Source: Methylophaga sp. OBS1
GTDB lineage: Bacteria > Pseudomonadota > Gammaproteobacteria > Nitrosococcales > Methylophagaceae
NCBI RefSeq assembly: GCF_026319365.1
Contig: NZ_JAPDMS010000004.1
Location: forward strand, 124,001-188,000
Length of the DNA: 64,000 nt
Reading direction: 5' to 3'
Position 1 is the stretch's first letter; each line of letters begins with the position of its first letter. Positions 43,868-52,476 of the stretch are shown here, piece by piece. A program made the translations under genes and the position numbers. The notes beneath the pieces were generated by a model that was not told where the DNA came from, did not search any database, and worked only from the letters and a program-made list of their open reading frames with translations.

Positions 43868-44568
43868 GTCTCGACTTTTATCAGGATCAACCTCATGCCT
43901 GCTCCTATCTGGAAGGGAGACGGGCAAGAAATATCTATCCTGATCCCAACAAGCCTGCCAGTAAGGCGCTATACAGCCATCTGATTCAGCATGGTTTCCG
44001 TCGCAGTGGTGATCATATCTATCGCCCCTTCTGCCCGGACTGTGAAGCCTGCATCCCGGTCAGGATCGATCTGGGACAATTCAAACCCAACCGCAGTCAG
44101 CGTCGCTGTCTCAAGCAAAATCAGGATATTGAAATGCGGGTGCGGCCGGCGGAATTCAATCATGAACATTTTGAACTCTATCGCCGTTACCTGTCTGGAC
44201 GGCACCCGGGTGGAGGAATGGATAACCCGAGTAGTGACAGCTATATCAACTTTCTGACCAGCAGTTGGTGCGATACGGCGTTTATCGAATTCAGGCTGGC
44301 TGAGAAACTGGTTGCCGTCGCAGTCACTGATTTCATCAATGATGGCGCATCTGCTTTCTATACCTTTTTCGATCCCGATATGCCCAAGCGGGGGCTCGGG
44401 ACTTTCGCCATCCTGAAACAGATCGAGCTGACAAGAAACTATGGCCTGTCATGGCTTTATCTGGGGTACTGGATCGAAGAAAGCCCTAAAATGCGCTACA
44501 AAACGCGCTTTTCGGCGCTCGAAGCCTATCAGTCCAATTGGCGTAAATTAGATAAAAGCTTTGAATAA
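43864..44568 (+). CDS. bpt: Aspartate/glutamate leucyltransferase Bpt
   Basis: Bpt transfers leucine to proteins starting with Asp or Glu, complementing Aat in the bacterial N-degron pathway. It is related to eukaryotic arginyltransferase Ate1. The 234-residue protein has the N-terminal CSYLEGRRARN and the cysteine motif CPDCEACIPVRI near residue 58, then an acyltransferase-like domain with DPDMPKRGLGTFAILKQIE and YLGYWIEESPKMRYK. It is translationally coupled to aat. Confidence 0.95.
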   Translation: MSLDFYQDQPHACSYLEGRRARNIYPDPNKPASKALYSHLIQHGFRRSGDHIYRPFCPDCEACIPVRIDLGQFKPNRSQRRCLKQNQDIEMRVRPAEFNHEHFELYRRYLSGRHPGGGMDNPSSDSYINFLTSSWCDTAFIEFRLAEKLVAVAVTDFINDGASAFYTFFDPDMPKRGLGTFAILKQIELTRNYGLSWLYLGYWIEESPKMRYKTRFSALEAYQSNWRKLDKSFE

Positions 44569-44621
44569 TCAGTGATATTACGGCAAAATGAGCTTTTTAA
44601 CCCTAAGGTTCATGAGAGTTT

Positions 44622-44840
44622 ATGGCAAAAGAAGATCATATTGAATTTGAAGGCACGGTGATTGATACCATGCCCAACACGACTTTCCGTGTTGAACTGG
44701 AAAACGGGCACGTGGTCACAGCCCACATCTCCGGCAAAATGCGTAAAAACTACATCCGCATTCTTACCGGCGATAAAGTGACTGTTCAGCTTACCCCTTA
44801 CGACCTGAGCAAAGGCCGCATCGTTTACCGCGCACGCTGA
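44622..44840 (+). CDS. infA: Translation initiation factor IF-1
   Basis: IF-1 fills the ribosomal A site during initiation and helps IF-2 and IF-3. The 72-residue product is a single S1/OB-fold domain of exactly the expected size, with [36 protein letters not shown] and ending in GRIVYRAR. It stands behind bpt with a 53-base gap. A 7-bp hairpin follows at 44847-44863 without a clear T-run. Confidence 0.99.
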   Translation: MAKEDHIEFEGTVIDTMPNTTFRVELENGHVVTAHISGKMRKNYIRILTGDKVTVQLTPYDLSKGRIVYRAR

Positions 44841-44913
44841 TTGACAGCCATGCTCCGCATGGCATCAATGCCTCTCCCCCGCTGCAGAGCTATTTTAACT
44901 GAGTCGAACTGAC

Positions 44914-45417
44914 TCAGATGAAATCGGGTTGTTTGTGCTTGCCAAACAGCTGACCCAGCCCGATCAGAATCATGACTACGAACGCCACCAGCGTCCAGCC
45001 GGGAATGCTCAGGCCCAGGAATGTCCACATCACATCAGCACATTCGCCTGAGCCTCTCAGCACCATATCAATCGCCTGGCTAAGCGGGAAGTTTTCCACG
45101 ATGAAATTCAAGCCAGGACCACAGGTCGGCACCTGATCGGCAGGTAATTGCTGTAACCAGACATGGCGGCCAGCTATGGCAGCGCCAATACCGGCAAAAA
45201 GAACCACAAAAAAGCCGTACACGCGACGACCTGTATTCACGGGGTTGTGCATTGCGCCCAGCAGAAAAACAACGGCGACAGCCAATACCATGACCCGCTG
45301 CAAAATGCACAGCGGACAGGGATCAAGATGTTCAATAAACTGGAAATAGCCAGCCACCAGCAACATGCTCAGACAGGCTAGAAAACCCACCAGAAAAACC
45401 CCACGAAATGTGTTCAA
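44914..45417 (-). CDS. dsbB: Disulfide bond formation protein DsbB
   Basis: DsbB reoxidises DsbA and passes electrons to ubiquinone. The 167-residue protein has four membrane segments and the two essential cysteine pairs: CPLC (near residue 35) in the first periplasmic loop, and Cys near 103 (VPTCGPG) and 128 (GECADVMW) in the second. The start is probably the TTG at 45417, preceded by AGGGGG at 5 bases. It is convergent with infA. dsbA is not in this window. Confidence 0.95.
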   Translation of the reverse strand: MNTFRGVFLVGFLACLSMLLVAGYFQFIEHLDPCPLCILQRVMVLAVAVVFLLGAMHNPVNTGRRVYGFFVVLFAGIGAAIAGRHVWLQQLPADQVPTCGPGLNFIVENFPLSQAIDMVLRGSGECADVMWTFLGLSIPGWTLVAFVVMILIGLGQLFGKHKQPDFI

Positions 45418-45488
45418 AATGGCCCCCTTAGATGCATCAATTTGTGCTAAGTTATCTTAAAAAGCCTGACGTTTAAAGGAGTAATGCG

Positions 45489-46004
45489 ATGGAACAGGAC
45501 AATTTTGAGAAAAAACTGGTCGACGCTTACGACAAAATGATGGCACGGGTCCATGATTTGCTTGATGATGCAGAAGAACAGACCATGCCTACACTGCAAC
45601 GTAACATCGACAAAGCGCGTCAGCGGGCTGTTGAACTCCGTGAACTGACCAGCGAAGAGGCGGATAAAGTGGCAGCGTACGTCAAGCGGGATCTGCATGA
45701 AGCTGCTGATTACATCAACAAGACCGGCAAGGAACTATCCAACTGGTTCAGTTTTGACCTGCGTCTGGTAGAAGAACGCATGCTGGAACTCTTCGCCCGG
45801 GCGGCCGATAAAACCCGGCTGGAATGGAACCGCCTCGCCAGCCAGGCACGTTGGTCGCAGGAATATCATACCGGCGAAATCGCCGCCGTCGGGACACTTG
45901 TCTGTGATGATTGTGGCTGTGAAATGCACTTCAAGAAAACCAGCCGGATTCCGCCTTGCCCGAGATGTCATAAAACCGTCTTCAAGCGGGCACGTAAAGT
46001 CTGA
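45489..46004 (+). CDS. DUF1451 (YbeL-like) zinc-ribbon protein
   Basis: A 171-residue soluble protein with a long charged helical region (about residues 1-125, with coiled-coil character) and a C-terminal zinc ribbon, CDDCGCEMHF and CPRCHKTVF, near residues 137-165. This is the DUF1451/YbeL plan; no function is established. A strong AAGGAG lies 7 bases before the ATG. It is divergent from dsbB and convergent with roxA. Confidence 0.88.
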   Translation: MEQDNFEKKLVDAYDKMMARVHDLLDDAEEQTMPTLQRNIDKARQRAVELRELTSEEADKVAAYVKRDLHEAADYINKTGKELSNWFSFDLRLVEERMLELFARAADKTRLEWNRLASQARWSQEYHTGEIAAVGTLVCDDCGCEMHFKKTSRIPPCPRCHKTVFKRARKV

Positions 46005-46012
46005 ACTGGCGT

Positions 46013-47194
46013 CTAGGATTCAGCTTCATCCCAGTGCCAGGCGCCAATAGCCACCAGATCGCACAGGGCGGGAACAGCTGAAGGCAGTTCACGTAAAACT
46101 TTCAGCGTATCGACTGCAATAGGCTTGTCGCCACATAACACCGGCAGTGCCTCTGCTGCCTGCTTATCCACACTAATACTCTCGCCGGCAGCATAGACGC
46201 TGAAATCCGCCTCCGTCTCCAGCCAGGCAAGGCGAATATAGCGGTTACGTACCAGCCGATGTCCTCCCAGCAACTTTTCACCCAGTTCGGCTTCGCTCAC
46301 CGGCTCACTGGTGCTCAGTTCGGCCAGCCATTGCAAACTGGGCTTGGTCTCTGTCATCAAACGCCCGACCGCATCACTGATCCAGTGATCTGATTGCTCG
46401 AACAGATTCATCAGGCTTTTCTTAAAACGACTTAGTGAGGCTGCATCAATTGACATGTCATCTTCCGCGACCTGGAGACCCGGGTCACGATAGCGCTGCA
46501 TACCCAGCTCCTGTTCCGTCAGGGTTTGCATAAAAGCGTCCAGCAACTCCAGCTGGGTCGGTGCCCGGAAGCCCACTGAAAATGTCATACAGTCATTCTG
46601 TGCAACACCATGATGAGCAAAGTGAGGCGGTAAATAGAGCATATCGCCCGGCTTCAGATCCCAACTTTCATCCGCTTCAAACTGTTTGAGGATTTTCAAT
46701 TCCAGACCATCGATAAATTCAGCTTCCTGCAAGGGAGCATGACTGATCTGCCAGCGTCGGACTCCCATGGCCTGCAGCAAAAATACATCATAACCATCGG
46801 TATGGGGTCCCACACTGCCACCCTCTGGTGCAAAGCTCACCATCAGGTCATCACGTCGCCACGCTGGGATAAAATTAAATCGGCGCATAACGCTGGCCAG
46901 TTCCGGCACATGTTTATCGACATCCTGTACCAGCAGTGTCCAGTGAGTTGCCGGCAACGCAGCAAAGTCGATGTCAGTGAACGGGCCATGGCGTAGTTCC
47001 CAGGGACCACTATCACCCTGCTCCAGCACCAGCCGTGATTCAATTTCTTCTTCACAAGCGAGCCCGGCCAGTTCCTCAACACTCAGGATAGGGTCAAAGC
47101 CTGGCCAGGCCTGGCGGATCAGCAGTGGCTTTTTCTGCCAATACTGGGTCAAAAACTGTTGCTGGGTCAGCTCACTGTTAAAAAAAGCGCTCAT
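46013..47194 (-). CDS. roxA: Ribosomal protein L16 3-hydroxylase RoxA (YcfD)
   Basis: A JmjC-type Fe(II)/2-oxoglutarate oxygenase that hydroxylates an arginine of ribosomal protein L16. The 393-residue length matches E. coli YcfD. The metal site is formed by HTDGYD (HxD, near residue 133) and a later His in HHGVAQNDCMTFSVGFRAP (near residue 195). The N-terminal WQKKPLLIRQAWPGF and the C-terminal winged-helix region are as in the family. It is convergent with the zinc-ribbon gene. Confidence 0.95.
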   Translation of the reverse strand: MSAFFNSELTQQQFLTQYWQKKPLLIRQAWPGFDPILSVEELAGLACEEEIESRLVLEQGDSGPWELRHGPFTDIDFAALPATHWTLLVQDVDKHVPELASVMRRFNFIPAWRRDDLMVSFAPEGGSVGPHTDGYDVFLLQAMGVRRWQISHAPLQEAEFIDGLELKILKQFEADESWDLKPGDMLYLPPHFAHHGVAQNDCMTFSVGFRAPTQLELLDAFMQTLTEQELGMQRYRDPGLQVAEDDMSIDAASLSRFKKSLMNLFEQSDHWISDAVGRLMTETKPSLQWLAELSTSEPVSEAELGEKLLGGHRLVRNRYIRLAWLETEADFSVYAAGESISVDKQAAEALPVLCGDKPIAVDTLKVLRELPSAVPALCDLVAIGAWHWDEAES

Positions 47195-47299
47195 AAACGT
47201 CCTGCAATATCACTTAGCTATGGCTGCGAGCTGGCCATGATCGCGGTTTCCGCCCTGCCGCCGGCCACGGTGCAAGAGATCGATAACGGTAGACCCCAT

Positions 47300-47740
47300 T
47301 CAGCGCTCCGGCTCCACATCAAATACCACATTATTCAGTGCGATAATTCTAACTTTGGTGCCTTTGGCGCAGTCTGGCCCCGACACTTTCCAGGTCGAGT
47401 CATCCAGCCGTATTTTACCTACGCCATCGGTAATCGGCGATGTCAGTGTTACCACTCTGCCAATATACTGTTCGCCGCGACGGTTCAGATTGGGCTCATC
47501 ACTCAGAATCGGATTTTTCAGATAATAGTGTCGCCACAGTATGATGCTGAAAACCGAGAGTAATGCAAACACAAGCAACTGAATCTGCCAGGCCATTTCC
47601 GGCATGAGTAATAGCGCCAGACCGGTCAAAAAAGCAGCAATAGCCATCCACAGTGCAAAAAAGCTGGGGGCCAGAATTTCAATAATCACCAAAATTACGG
47701 CGAATATCCACCAGTACCAGAAATCAATTTGCCAGGACAT
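47300..47740 (-). CDS. NfeD-like membrane protein
   Basis: A 146-residue protein with two or three membrane segments (about residues 8-70) and a C-terminal OB-fold domain from about residue 80 (YIGRVVTLTSPITDGVGKIRLDDSTWKV). This is the short NfeD (NfeD1b) form. Such proteins are nearly always paired with a stomatin/SPFH protein and probably help organise it in the membrane. It starts 2 bases after the SPFH gene stop. Confidence 0.9.
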   Translation of the reverse strand: MSWQIDFWYWWIFAVILVIIEILAPSFFALWMAIAAFLTGLALLLMPEMAWQIQLLVFALLSVFSIILWRHYYLKNPILSDEPNLNRRGEQYIGRVVTLTSPITDGVGKIRLDDSTWKVSGPDCAKGTKVRIIALNNVVFDVEPER

Positions 47741-47742
47741 GC

Positions 47743-48666
47743 TCAGGCTCCTTTCCTGGTAAAGGCCTCTTTGGCCAGTTCAGTAATACCTGCCACCGAA
47801 CCAATCACATTGCTGGCTTCCAGTGGCATCATGATGACCTTGTGATTATCTGCTGATGCCATGTCTTTCAGCGCTTCCACGTATTTTTGAGCAACAAAAT
47901 AATTGACCGCCTGGATATCGCCCTTGGCAATGGCCTCCGACACCATCATCGTCGCCTTGGCTTCAGCCTCAGCCAGCCTTTCCCGAGCTTCGGCATCACG
48001 GAATGCGGCTTCACGCCGACCTTCTGCTTCCAGCACCGCAGCCTGCTTTTCCCCTTCAGCACGAAGAATTTCTGCCTGTCTGTCGCCCTCGGCATCCAGG
48101 ATATTGGCGCGTTTTTCACGCTCGGCTTTCATCTGCCGGCCCATGGCTTCCACCAGGTCGGCGGGCGGTTCGATATCCTTGATTTCGATGCGGGTGACTT
48201 TGACACCCCAGGGAGTCGTGGCGTCATCAACGACGCCCAGCAAGCGGGTATTAATTTCATCCCGTTTGGAAAGTAGCTCATCCAAATCCATCGAGCCCAT
48301 CACAGTCCGGATATTGGTCATCGTCAGGTTTAGAATGGCATTGTCCAGACCACTGACTTCATAAGCAGCCTTGGGGGCGTCAATCACCTGAAAAAATACC
48401 ACGCCATTAACCCGTACCATGGCGTTGTCTTTGGTAATGATTTCCTGCGAAGGCACGTCGAGCACCTGCTCCATCATGTTGATTTTATGACCGATAGTGT
48501 CGATAACCGGAACAATCAGGTTCAAGCCCGGACGCAAAGTGCGGGTATAACGACCGAAACGTTCTACAGTGTATTCCATACCCTGATGGACAGATTTGAC
48601 CCCCATCAGAACAATCACCACTGCCAGGACTAAAAAGAAGACGACAAAACTCGAAAATCCATCCAT
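47743..48666 (-). CDS. qmcA: SPFH/stomatin-type membrane protein QmcA
   Basis: A 307-residue stomatin-family protein. It has one N-terminal membrane segment (about residues 5-25), an SPFH domain (about 25-190: [26 protein letters not shown]) and a long alanine/glutamate-rich coiled coil (about 190-260), followed by a conserved hydrophobic end. These proteins form large ring or cage oligomers around membrane proteases. It is in one unit with the NfeD-like gene. Confidence 0.92.
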   Translation of the reverse strand: MDGFSSFVVFFLVLAVVIVLMGVKSVHQGMEYTVERFGRYTRTLRPGLNLIVPVIDTIGHKINMMEQVLDVPSQEIITKDNAMVRVNGVVFFQVIDAPKAAYEVSGLDNAILNLTMTNIRTVMGSMDLDELLSKRDEINTRLLGVVDDATTPWGVKVTRIEIKDIEPPADLVEAMGRQMKAEREKRANILDAEGDRQAEILRAEGEKQAAVLEAEGRREAAFRDAEARERLAEAEAKATMMVSEAIAKGDIQAVNYFVAQKYVEALKDMASADNHKVIMMPLEASNVIGSVAGITELAKEAFTRKGA

Positions 48667-48796
48667 CTGCGTGCTCTCCAGGTTTAATCAGCATTGATCA
48701 AGCTGATAATAGCAGTAATCAGCCAGTGGGCGTATGACTTGAATCTTGTCGCTTATTCGATGGACAATAAGCCCGACCCCTAACTCCAAGGTTGCC

Positions 48797-49459
48797 ATGA
48801 ATCTCAATACATTTTTTTTACGCGTCGCTCTGCTGGCTTCACTCAGCATCTTGAGCACCAGTGCTTTCGCCCAACAGTGGTATCACGTTGAACTGGTCGT
48901 TTTCGAACGCTTGAGCGGTGCCAACGCCGAGCACTGGCCAGTGATGAACAATATCCGAAGTGGCAGCCTGAGCCCGCAAATGGCTAATAATCAGATTCAG
49001 CCAGCCGCTGTGGAAACACTTGCCGGCGTTTCTCAGCGTTTGCAGAATGCGTCCAATTACCGCGTGCATTATCACAAAGCCTGGCAACAGCCGATGCTCA
49101 GCAAAGGGAGCGCCCGTTCAATTCAAATCAACTCTGATAATGGTCTGGTAGAAGGTGCGCTCAAAGTTTACCGCGTCAATTACCTGCACGCGGATATTGA
49201 TTTATGGTTCAAGGAGAATGGTAGCAGCCTCAGCAACTGGAACGCGGCGACACCTGAAGGCGTGGAGCTGGGCGGACCGCGCAATCCGAACCTGGCGCAA
49301 ATTCGGCGAATCAAATCCAAAGCCCTGAATTACTTCGATCACCCGCGTATTGCCGCCATTCTACAATTGACCCCGGTCGCCGCCCCGGCGTCGGCAGTAT
49401 CCAAAACGCCGGAAAGCTACTCACTGCCGGAGACTAGCGAAGCGACTGAAGGCCAATAA
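48797..49459 (+). CDS. csiV: CsiV family periplasmic protein
   Basis: A protein of about 220 residues with a signal peptide cleaved after TSAFA. The mature part opens with QQWYHVELVVFERL, the CsiV family signature. CsiV of Acinetobacter/Vibrio-type bacteria supports the peptidoglycan enzyme PBP1a. A second conserved part is YRVNYLHADIDLWF. The ATG at 48797 fits the signal peptide and an AAGG 7 bases upstream; a longer reading to 48746 is less likely. Its last 26 bases overlap the convergent phosphorylase gene. Confidence 0.8.
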   Translation: MNLNTFFLRVALLASLSILSTSAFAQQWYHVELVVFERLSGANAEHWPVMNNIRSGSLSPQMANNQIQPAAVETLAGVSQRLQNASNYRVHYHKAWQQPMLSKGSARSIQINSDNGLVEGALKVYRVNYLHADIDLWFKENGSSLSNWNAATPEGVELGGPRNPNLAQIRRIKSKALNYFDHPRIAAILQLTPVAAPASAVSKTPESYSLPETSEATEGQ

Positions 49460-50177
49460 CACCAGCAATCACTGCCTGCACATTCTCCATACCGGCGGCC
49501 AGCGTCTGTTCAATCTCGGTCATGCTCAGCTCGGCATCAGTAACGCCAGCAGCCCAGTTGGCGACCACTGCCAGCGTGGCATAGTGAATGCCGGCTTCTT
49601 TAGCGAGATAAGCTTCAGGCATACCGGTCATACCCACGAGATCGCAACCATCTCTTGCCATGCGTCTGATCTCTGCTGCGGTCTCCAGTCTCGGTCCCTG
49701 AACGGCACCATAGGTGCCACCATCTACCAGGTTCAAAGACAGCGCTTGCGCTACTTTCAAAATGGCTGTTCGAACTGACGGCTGGTAAGGATGCGTGAAA
49801 TCGATATGTTTGTCGGGACTGAAAGCATCGCTGAAAAAGCTCTGTTCCCGGCCATGGGTGTAATCAATAAGCTGATCCGGCACCGCCAGTGTCCCCGGCC
49901 CGTATCGCTGACTGATACCACCCACGGCAGCCACAGCCAGAATATGTGTCACCCCCAGCTGCTTTAAGGCATCAATATTGGCGCGGTAATTGACACGGTG
50001 TGGTGCGATTTGATGCTGATCGCCATGCCGGGGTAGAAAGACCACCTGCTGGCCGTTCAGCTGGCCGATTTTCAGGGGTGCCGACGGCATACCAAAAGCT
50101 GTTTCGATATCGCGGCTGTCATCAATAATCAGCCCCGGATATTGCGTCAGACCGCTGCCACCGATAATACCGATCAT
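49434..50177 (-). CDS. S-methyl-5'-thioinosine phosphorylase
   Basis: A 247-residue member of the MTA/purine nucleoside phosphorylase family that cleaves the nucleoside with phosphate, giving the free base and methylthioribose-1-phosphate. Family motifs are IGIIGGSGL, LPRHGDQHQIAPHRVNYRANI and MTGMPEAYLAKEAGIHYA. At the base-recognition site, where human MTAP has Asp220 (TDYD), this protein has Asn (ANWA), which suits a 6-oxopurine. That favours methylthioinosine, as in Pseudomonas MTIP. Its ATG overlaps the stop of the next gene, a hypoxanthine salvage enzyme. Confidence 0.88.
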   Translation of the reverse strand: MIGIIGGSGLTQYPGLIIDDSRDIETAFGMPSAPLKIGQLNGQQVVFLPRHGDQHQIAPHRVNYRANIDALKQLGVTHILAVAAVGGISQRYGPGTLAVPDQLIDYTHGREQSFFSDAFSPDKHIDFTHPYQPSVRTAILKVAQALSLNLVDGGTYGAVQGPRLETAAEIRRMARDGCDLVGMTGMPEAYLAKEAGIHYATLAVVANWAAGVTDAELSMTEIEQTLAAGMENVQAVIAGVIGLQSLR

Positions 50178-50719
50178 GATGAAGGCTCCCTGACGGCATA
50201 AATCGCGGGCAGATTTCGCCAGTATCCGGCCATATCCATACCAAAGCCGAAAACATAGCGATCCGGCACCGTCAGTCCCAGATACTCCGGTATGGTTCCG
50301 ACCTTGTCTTGACGAATTTTATCCAGCAGACAGGCACAGCGCACAGAAGCCGCCCCGGCCTCATGGCAATACGCTCTTAATGCTGCCAGTGTCTGTCCCT
50401 GGTCGTAGATATCTTCCACCAGCAGAACATGTCGCCTGTTTAAATCAACCCGTGGCTCAGATTGCCAGACCAGCTCGCCTCCCACCGTTTTGTCACCGTA
50501 TCGGCTGGCATGGATGTAATCGAGCTCCAGCGGGAATAACAGCCTCGGCAGCAGATGTCCGGTTGTCATCACTGCCCCGTTCATAACACAGAGCACCACC
50601 GGTGCCTGCTCCTGGTAATCCCGGCTCAGCGCCTCAGCCATTTCGTCCAGGGCCTGATTGATATCATCCATGTCGTAAAGCAGGTCAGCCTGCGCCAGCA
50701 TGGCCTCGTATTCTGTCAT
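50174..50719 (-). CDS. hpt: Hypoxanthine-guanine phosphoribosyltransferase
   Basis: The enzyme converts hypoxanthine or guanine with PRPP into IMP or GMP. The 181-residue protein has the PRPP-binding motif HVLLVEDIYDQGQT near residue 99 and the base-contact end VPDRYVFGFGMDMAGYWRNLPAIYAV. It lies just upstream of the methylthioinosine phosphorylase gene with a 4-base overlap, so the hypoxanthine released by one enzyme is recycled by the other. Confidence 0.92.
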   Translation of the reverse strand: MTEYEAMLAQADLLYDMDDINQALDEMAEALSRDYQEQAPVVLCVMNGAVMTTGHLLPRLLFPLELDYIHASRYGDKTVGGELVWQSEPRVDLNRRHVLLVEDIYDQGQTLAALRAYCHEAGAASVRCACLLDKIRQDKVGTIPEYLGLTVPDRYVFGFGMDMAGYWRNLPAIYAVREPSS

Positions 50720-50761
50720 TTTATTTTGTTCCTCTTGGCTGAAGGGCTTGCCGATCTCTCA

Positions 50762-50767
50762 TATAAT
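50762..50767 (+). promoter_or_regulatory. -10 element before the btuF-like gene
   Basis: TATAAT at 50762-50767, 25 bases before the ATG of the substrate-binding protein gene. No good -35 at 16-18 bases. The short leader leaves no room for a cobalamin riboswitch. Confidence 0.4.
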
Positions 50768-50792
50768 GTCAGATTTTGCTTTGGGATAAATC

Positions 50793-51710
50793 ATGCGCCG
50801 ATTCTGGCCGCTTATCATTTTCGCGCTGATGCTGATCGTCATCGGACTGGTCAGTCAGCGAGACGCCGCGTCACCTCAACAAACAGCAGAGGCCGGTTAT
50901 CAGCGCATTATTTCACTGGCGCCCAGTATTACCGAAACACTTTTCGCTATTGGTGCAGGCGATAAACTGGTCGCGGTGACCGATTATTGCGATTATCCCG
51001 CCGCGGCTCGCTCACTGCCCACTGTCGGTGGTTACACAGATACCAGTCTGGAAGCCATTGTGGCGAAAAAACCGGATCTGGTCATCATGCTACAGGGCCA
51101 GCAACGACTGCGTCAGCAGCTGCAGCAACTGGGTATCAGCACTCACAGCATCGATAATACGACCCTGTTCGGTATCCAGGCAGCCATTGCCAGTACCGGT
51201 CAGGTAACCGGTCACGAACAGCAGGCAAATGATTTGCTGGCTGAGATTGAACAAAAAATCAACGCAGTACGCGCCAGAGTCGAATCTCAGCCACCAGTGC
51301 GCACCCTGGTGTCGATTGCCCATTATGTTAACAGCGATCAGCTGGAAACCGTCTATGTCGCCGGCCAGCATGATTTTTATAATGACCTGCTCAAGCTAGC
51401 CGGTGGTATCAATGTGTACCAGGGAACCAGAGTCATGGTGCCATCGGTGAGTGAGGAAGGCCTTATCCGTATGAATCCGGATGTTATCATCGACGTTTTC
51501 CCGGAAGCCGACGACCATCAGAGCGATATGGATCTTGTAATGCAACAGTGGCAGCAATTGAGCAGCGTCAGCGCCGTTCTGTCAGGTCGGGTGCATATTA
51601 TCCAGCGTGATTATGGCAGTGTCCCCGGCCCCAGAATCATCAGGCTGCTGGAAGACTTTGCCCGCCTGCTACACCCTCAACTCGATTGGAATGAGGTCGC
51701 TGATGATTGA
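50793..51710 (+). CDS. btuF: BtuF-like ABC transporter substrate-binding protein
   Basis: A 305-residue periplasmic binding protein of the helical-backbone (cobalamin/siderophore) class. The start RIISLAPSITETLFAIGAGDKLVAVTDYCDYP is the BtuF signature. A hydrophobic N-terminus (about residues 4-22) acts as a signal peptide or anchor; no clear cleavage site is seen. Conserved parts include PDLVIMLQGQ and RMNPDVIIDVFPEAD. Cobalamin is the likely ligand, but iron-siderophore or heme cannot be excluded. It begins the btuF-btuD-btuC operon. Confidence 0.8.
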   Translation: MRRFWPLIIFALMLIVIGLVSQRDAASPQQTAEAGYQRIISLAPSITETLFAIGAGDKLVAVTDYCDYPAAARSLPTVGGYTDTSLEAIVAKKPDLVIMLQGQQRLRQQLQQLGISTHSIDNTTLFGIQAAIASTGQVTGHEQQANDLLAEIEQKINAVRARVESQPPVRTLVSIAHYVNSDQLETVYVAGQHDFYNDLLKLAGGINVYQGTRVMVPSVSEEGLIRMNPDVIIDVFPEADDHQSDMDLVMQQWQQLSSVSAVLSGRVHIIQRDYGSVPGPRIIRLLEDFARLLHPQLDWNEVADD

Positions 51711-52476
51711 GGTACGGGCGCTGGATGTGCGCCTGCAGGAAAAAACACTGTTATCCAACATCAGTTTTTCTCTGAATGCGGGTGATTATCTTGTGGTGGT
51801 AGGTCCTAACGGGGCCGGCAAAAGCAGCCTGCTCAAAGCGATGATGGGCATAATCGATATCAACAACGGCGAGATTTTGTTCCATGACCTGCCGCTTTCA
51901 GCCTATCCCCAGCGTGAACTCGCCAGACTGATCAGCTATGTACCGCAAAACAGCGGCCGCGAGTTACCGTTTGCAGTAGAAGATTTTCTCAAAATGTCAC
52001 GTTACGCCCATCACTCGGCGCTGTCAGAATGGCAGCCGGAGGATCAGGCTGCAGTGGAAGATGCACTGCGCATCACCAACACCGCACAGTTCCGCCAACG
52101 CCAGATGGCCACCCTCAGCGGTGGTGAAAGCCAGCGGGTTATGATTGCCGCGGCACTGGCTCAACAAACACCGGTGATGCTGCTGGATGAGCCTACCAGC
52201 TACCTGGATCCGCATCATCAGGTGGAAGTCCACCGGGTGATCGCAAGATTGAACCAGCAACTGGGAATGACCGTGATTGAAGTCAGCCACGATATCAACC
52301 ATGCCGGACAGAGAGGCCGTCAGGTACTGGCCCTGGCCGAGGGTGAAGCCGCCTGGCAGGGTCCCGGTGAAATTTTTCTGGAACCGGAGCGTCTGCGGCG
52401 ACTCTATCAGCAGGACTTTGTCTTCGTCACTCATCCGCGTAGCGGCCGAACCATCGCACTGGCGGATGCTTTATGA
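51703..52476 (+). CDS. btuD: BtuD-like ABC transporter ATPase
   Basis: A 257-residue ATPase of the FecE/BtuD class. It has Walker A GPNGAGKSSLLK near residue 36, the Q-loop, signature LSGGESQR near 138 and Walker B VMLLDEPTSYLD. The ATG at 51703 overlaps the end of the binding-protein gene by 8 bases, and a longer reading would run far into it. The stop overlaps the permease start. ATP hydrolysis drives import through the adjacent permease. Confidence 0.92.
   Translation: MIEVRALDVRLQEKTLLSNISFSLNAGDYLVVVGPNGAGKSSLLKAMMGIIDINNGEILFHDLPLSAYPQRELARLISYVPQNSGRELPFAVEDFLKMSRYAHHSALSEWQPEDQAAVEDALRITNTAQFRQRQMATLSGGESQRVMIAAALAQQTPVMLLDEPTSYLDPHHQVEVHRVIARLNQQLGMTVIEVSHDINHAGQRGRQVLALAEGEAAWQGPGEIFLEPERLRRLYQQDFVFVTHPRSGRTIALADAL

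Noticed and set aside
44847..44863. Hairpin GCCATGC/GCATGGC between infA and dsbB
   Set aside because: Good 7-bp stem but no T-run in either direction; could be an mRNA stabiliser or chance, so not called a terminator.
50720..50792. Cobalamin riboswitch before the btuF-like gene
   Set aside because: Only 73 bases between genes and a -10 element 25 bases before the start; no space for the riboswitch and no B12-box.
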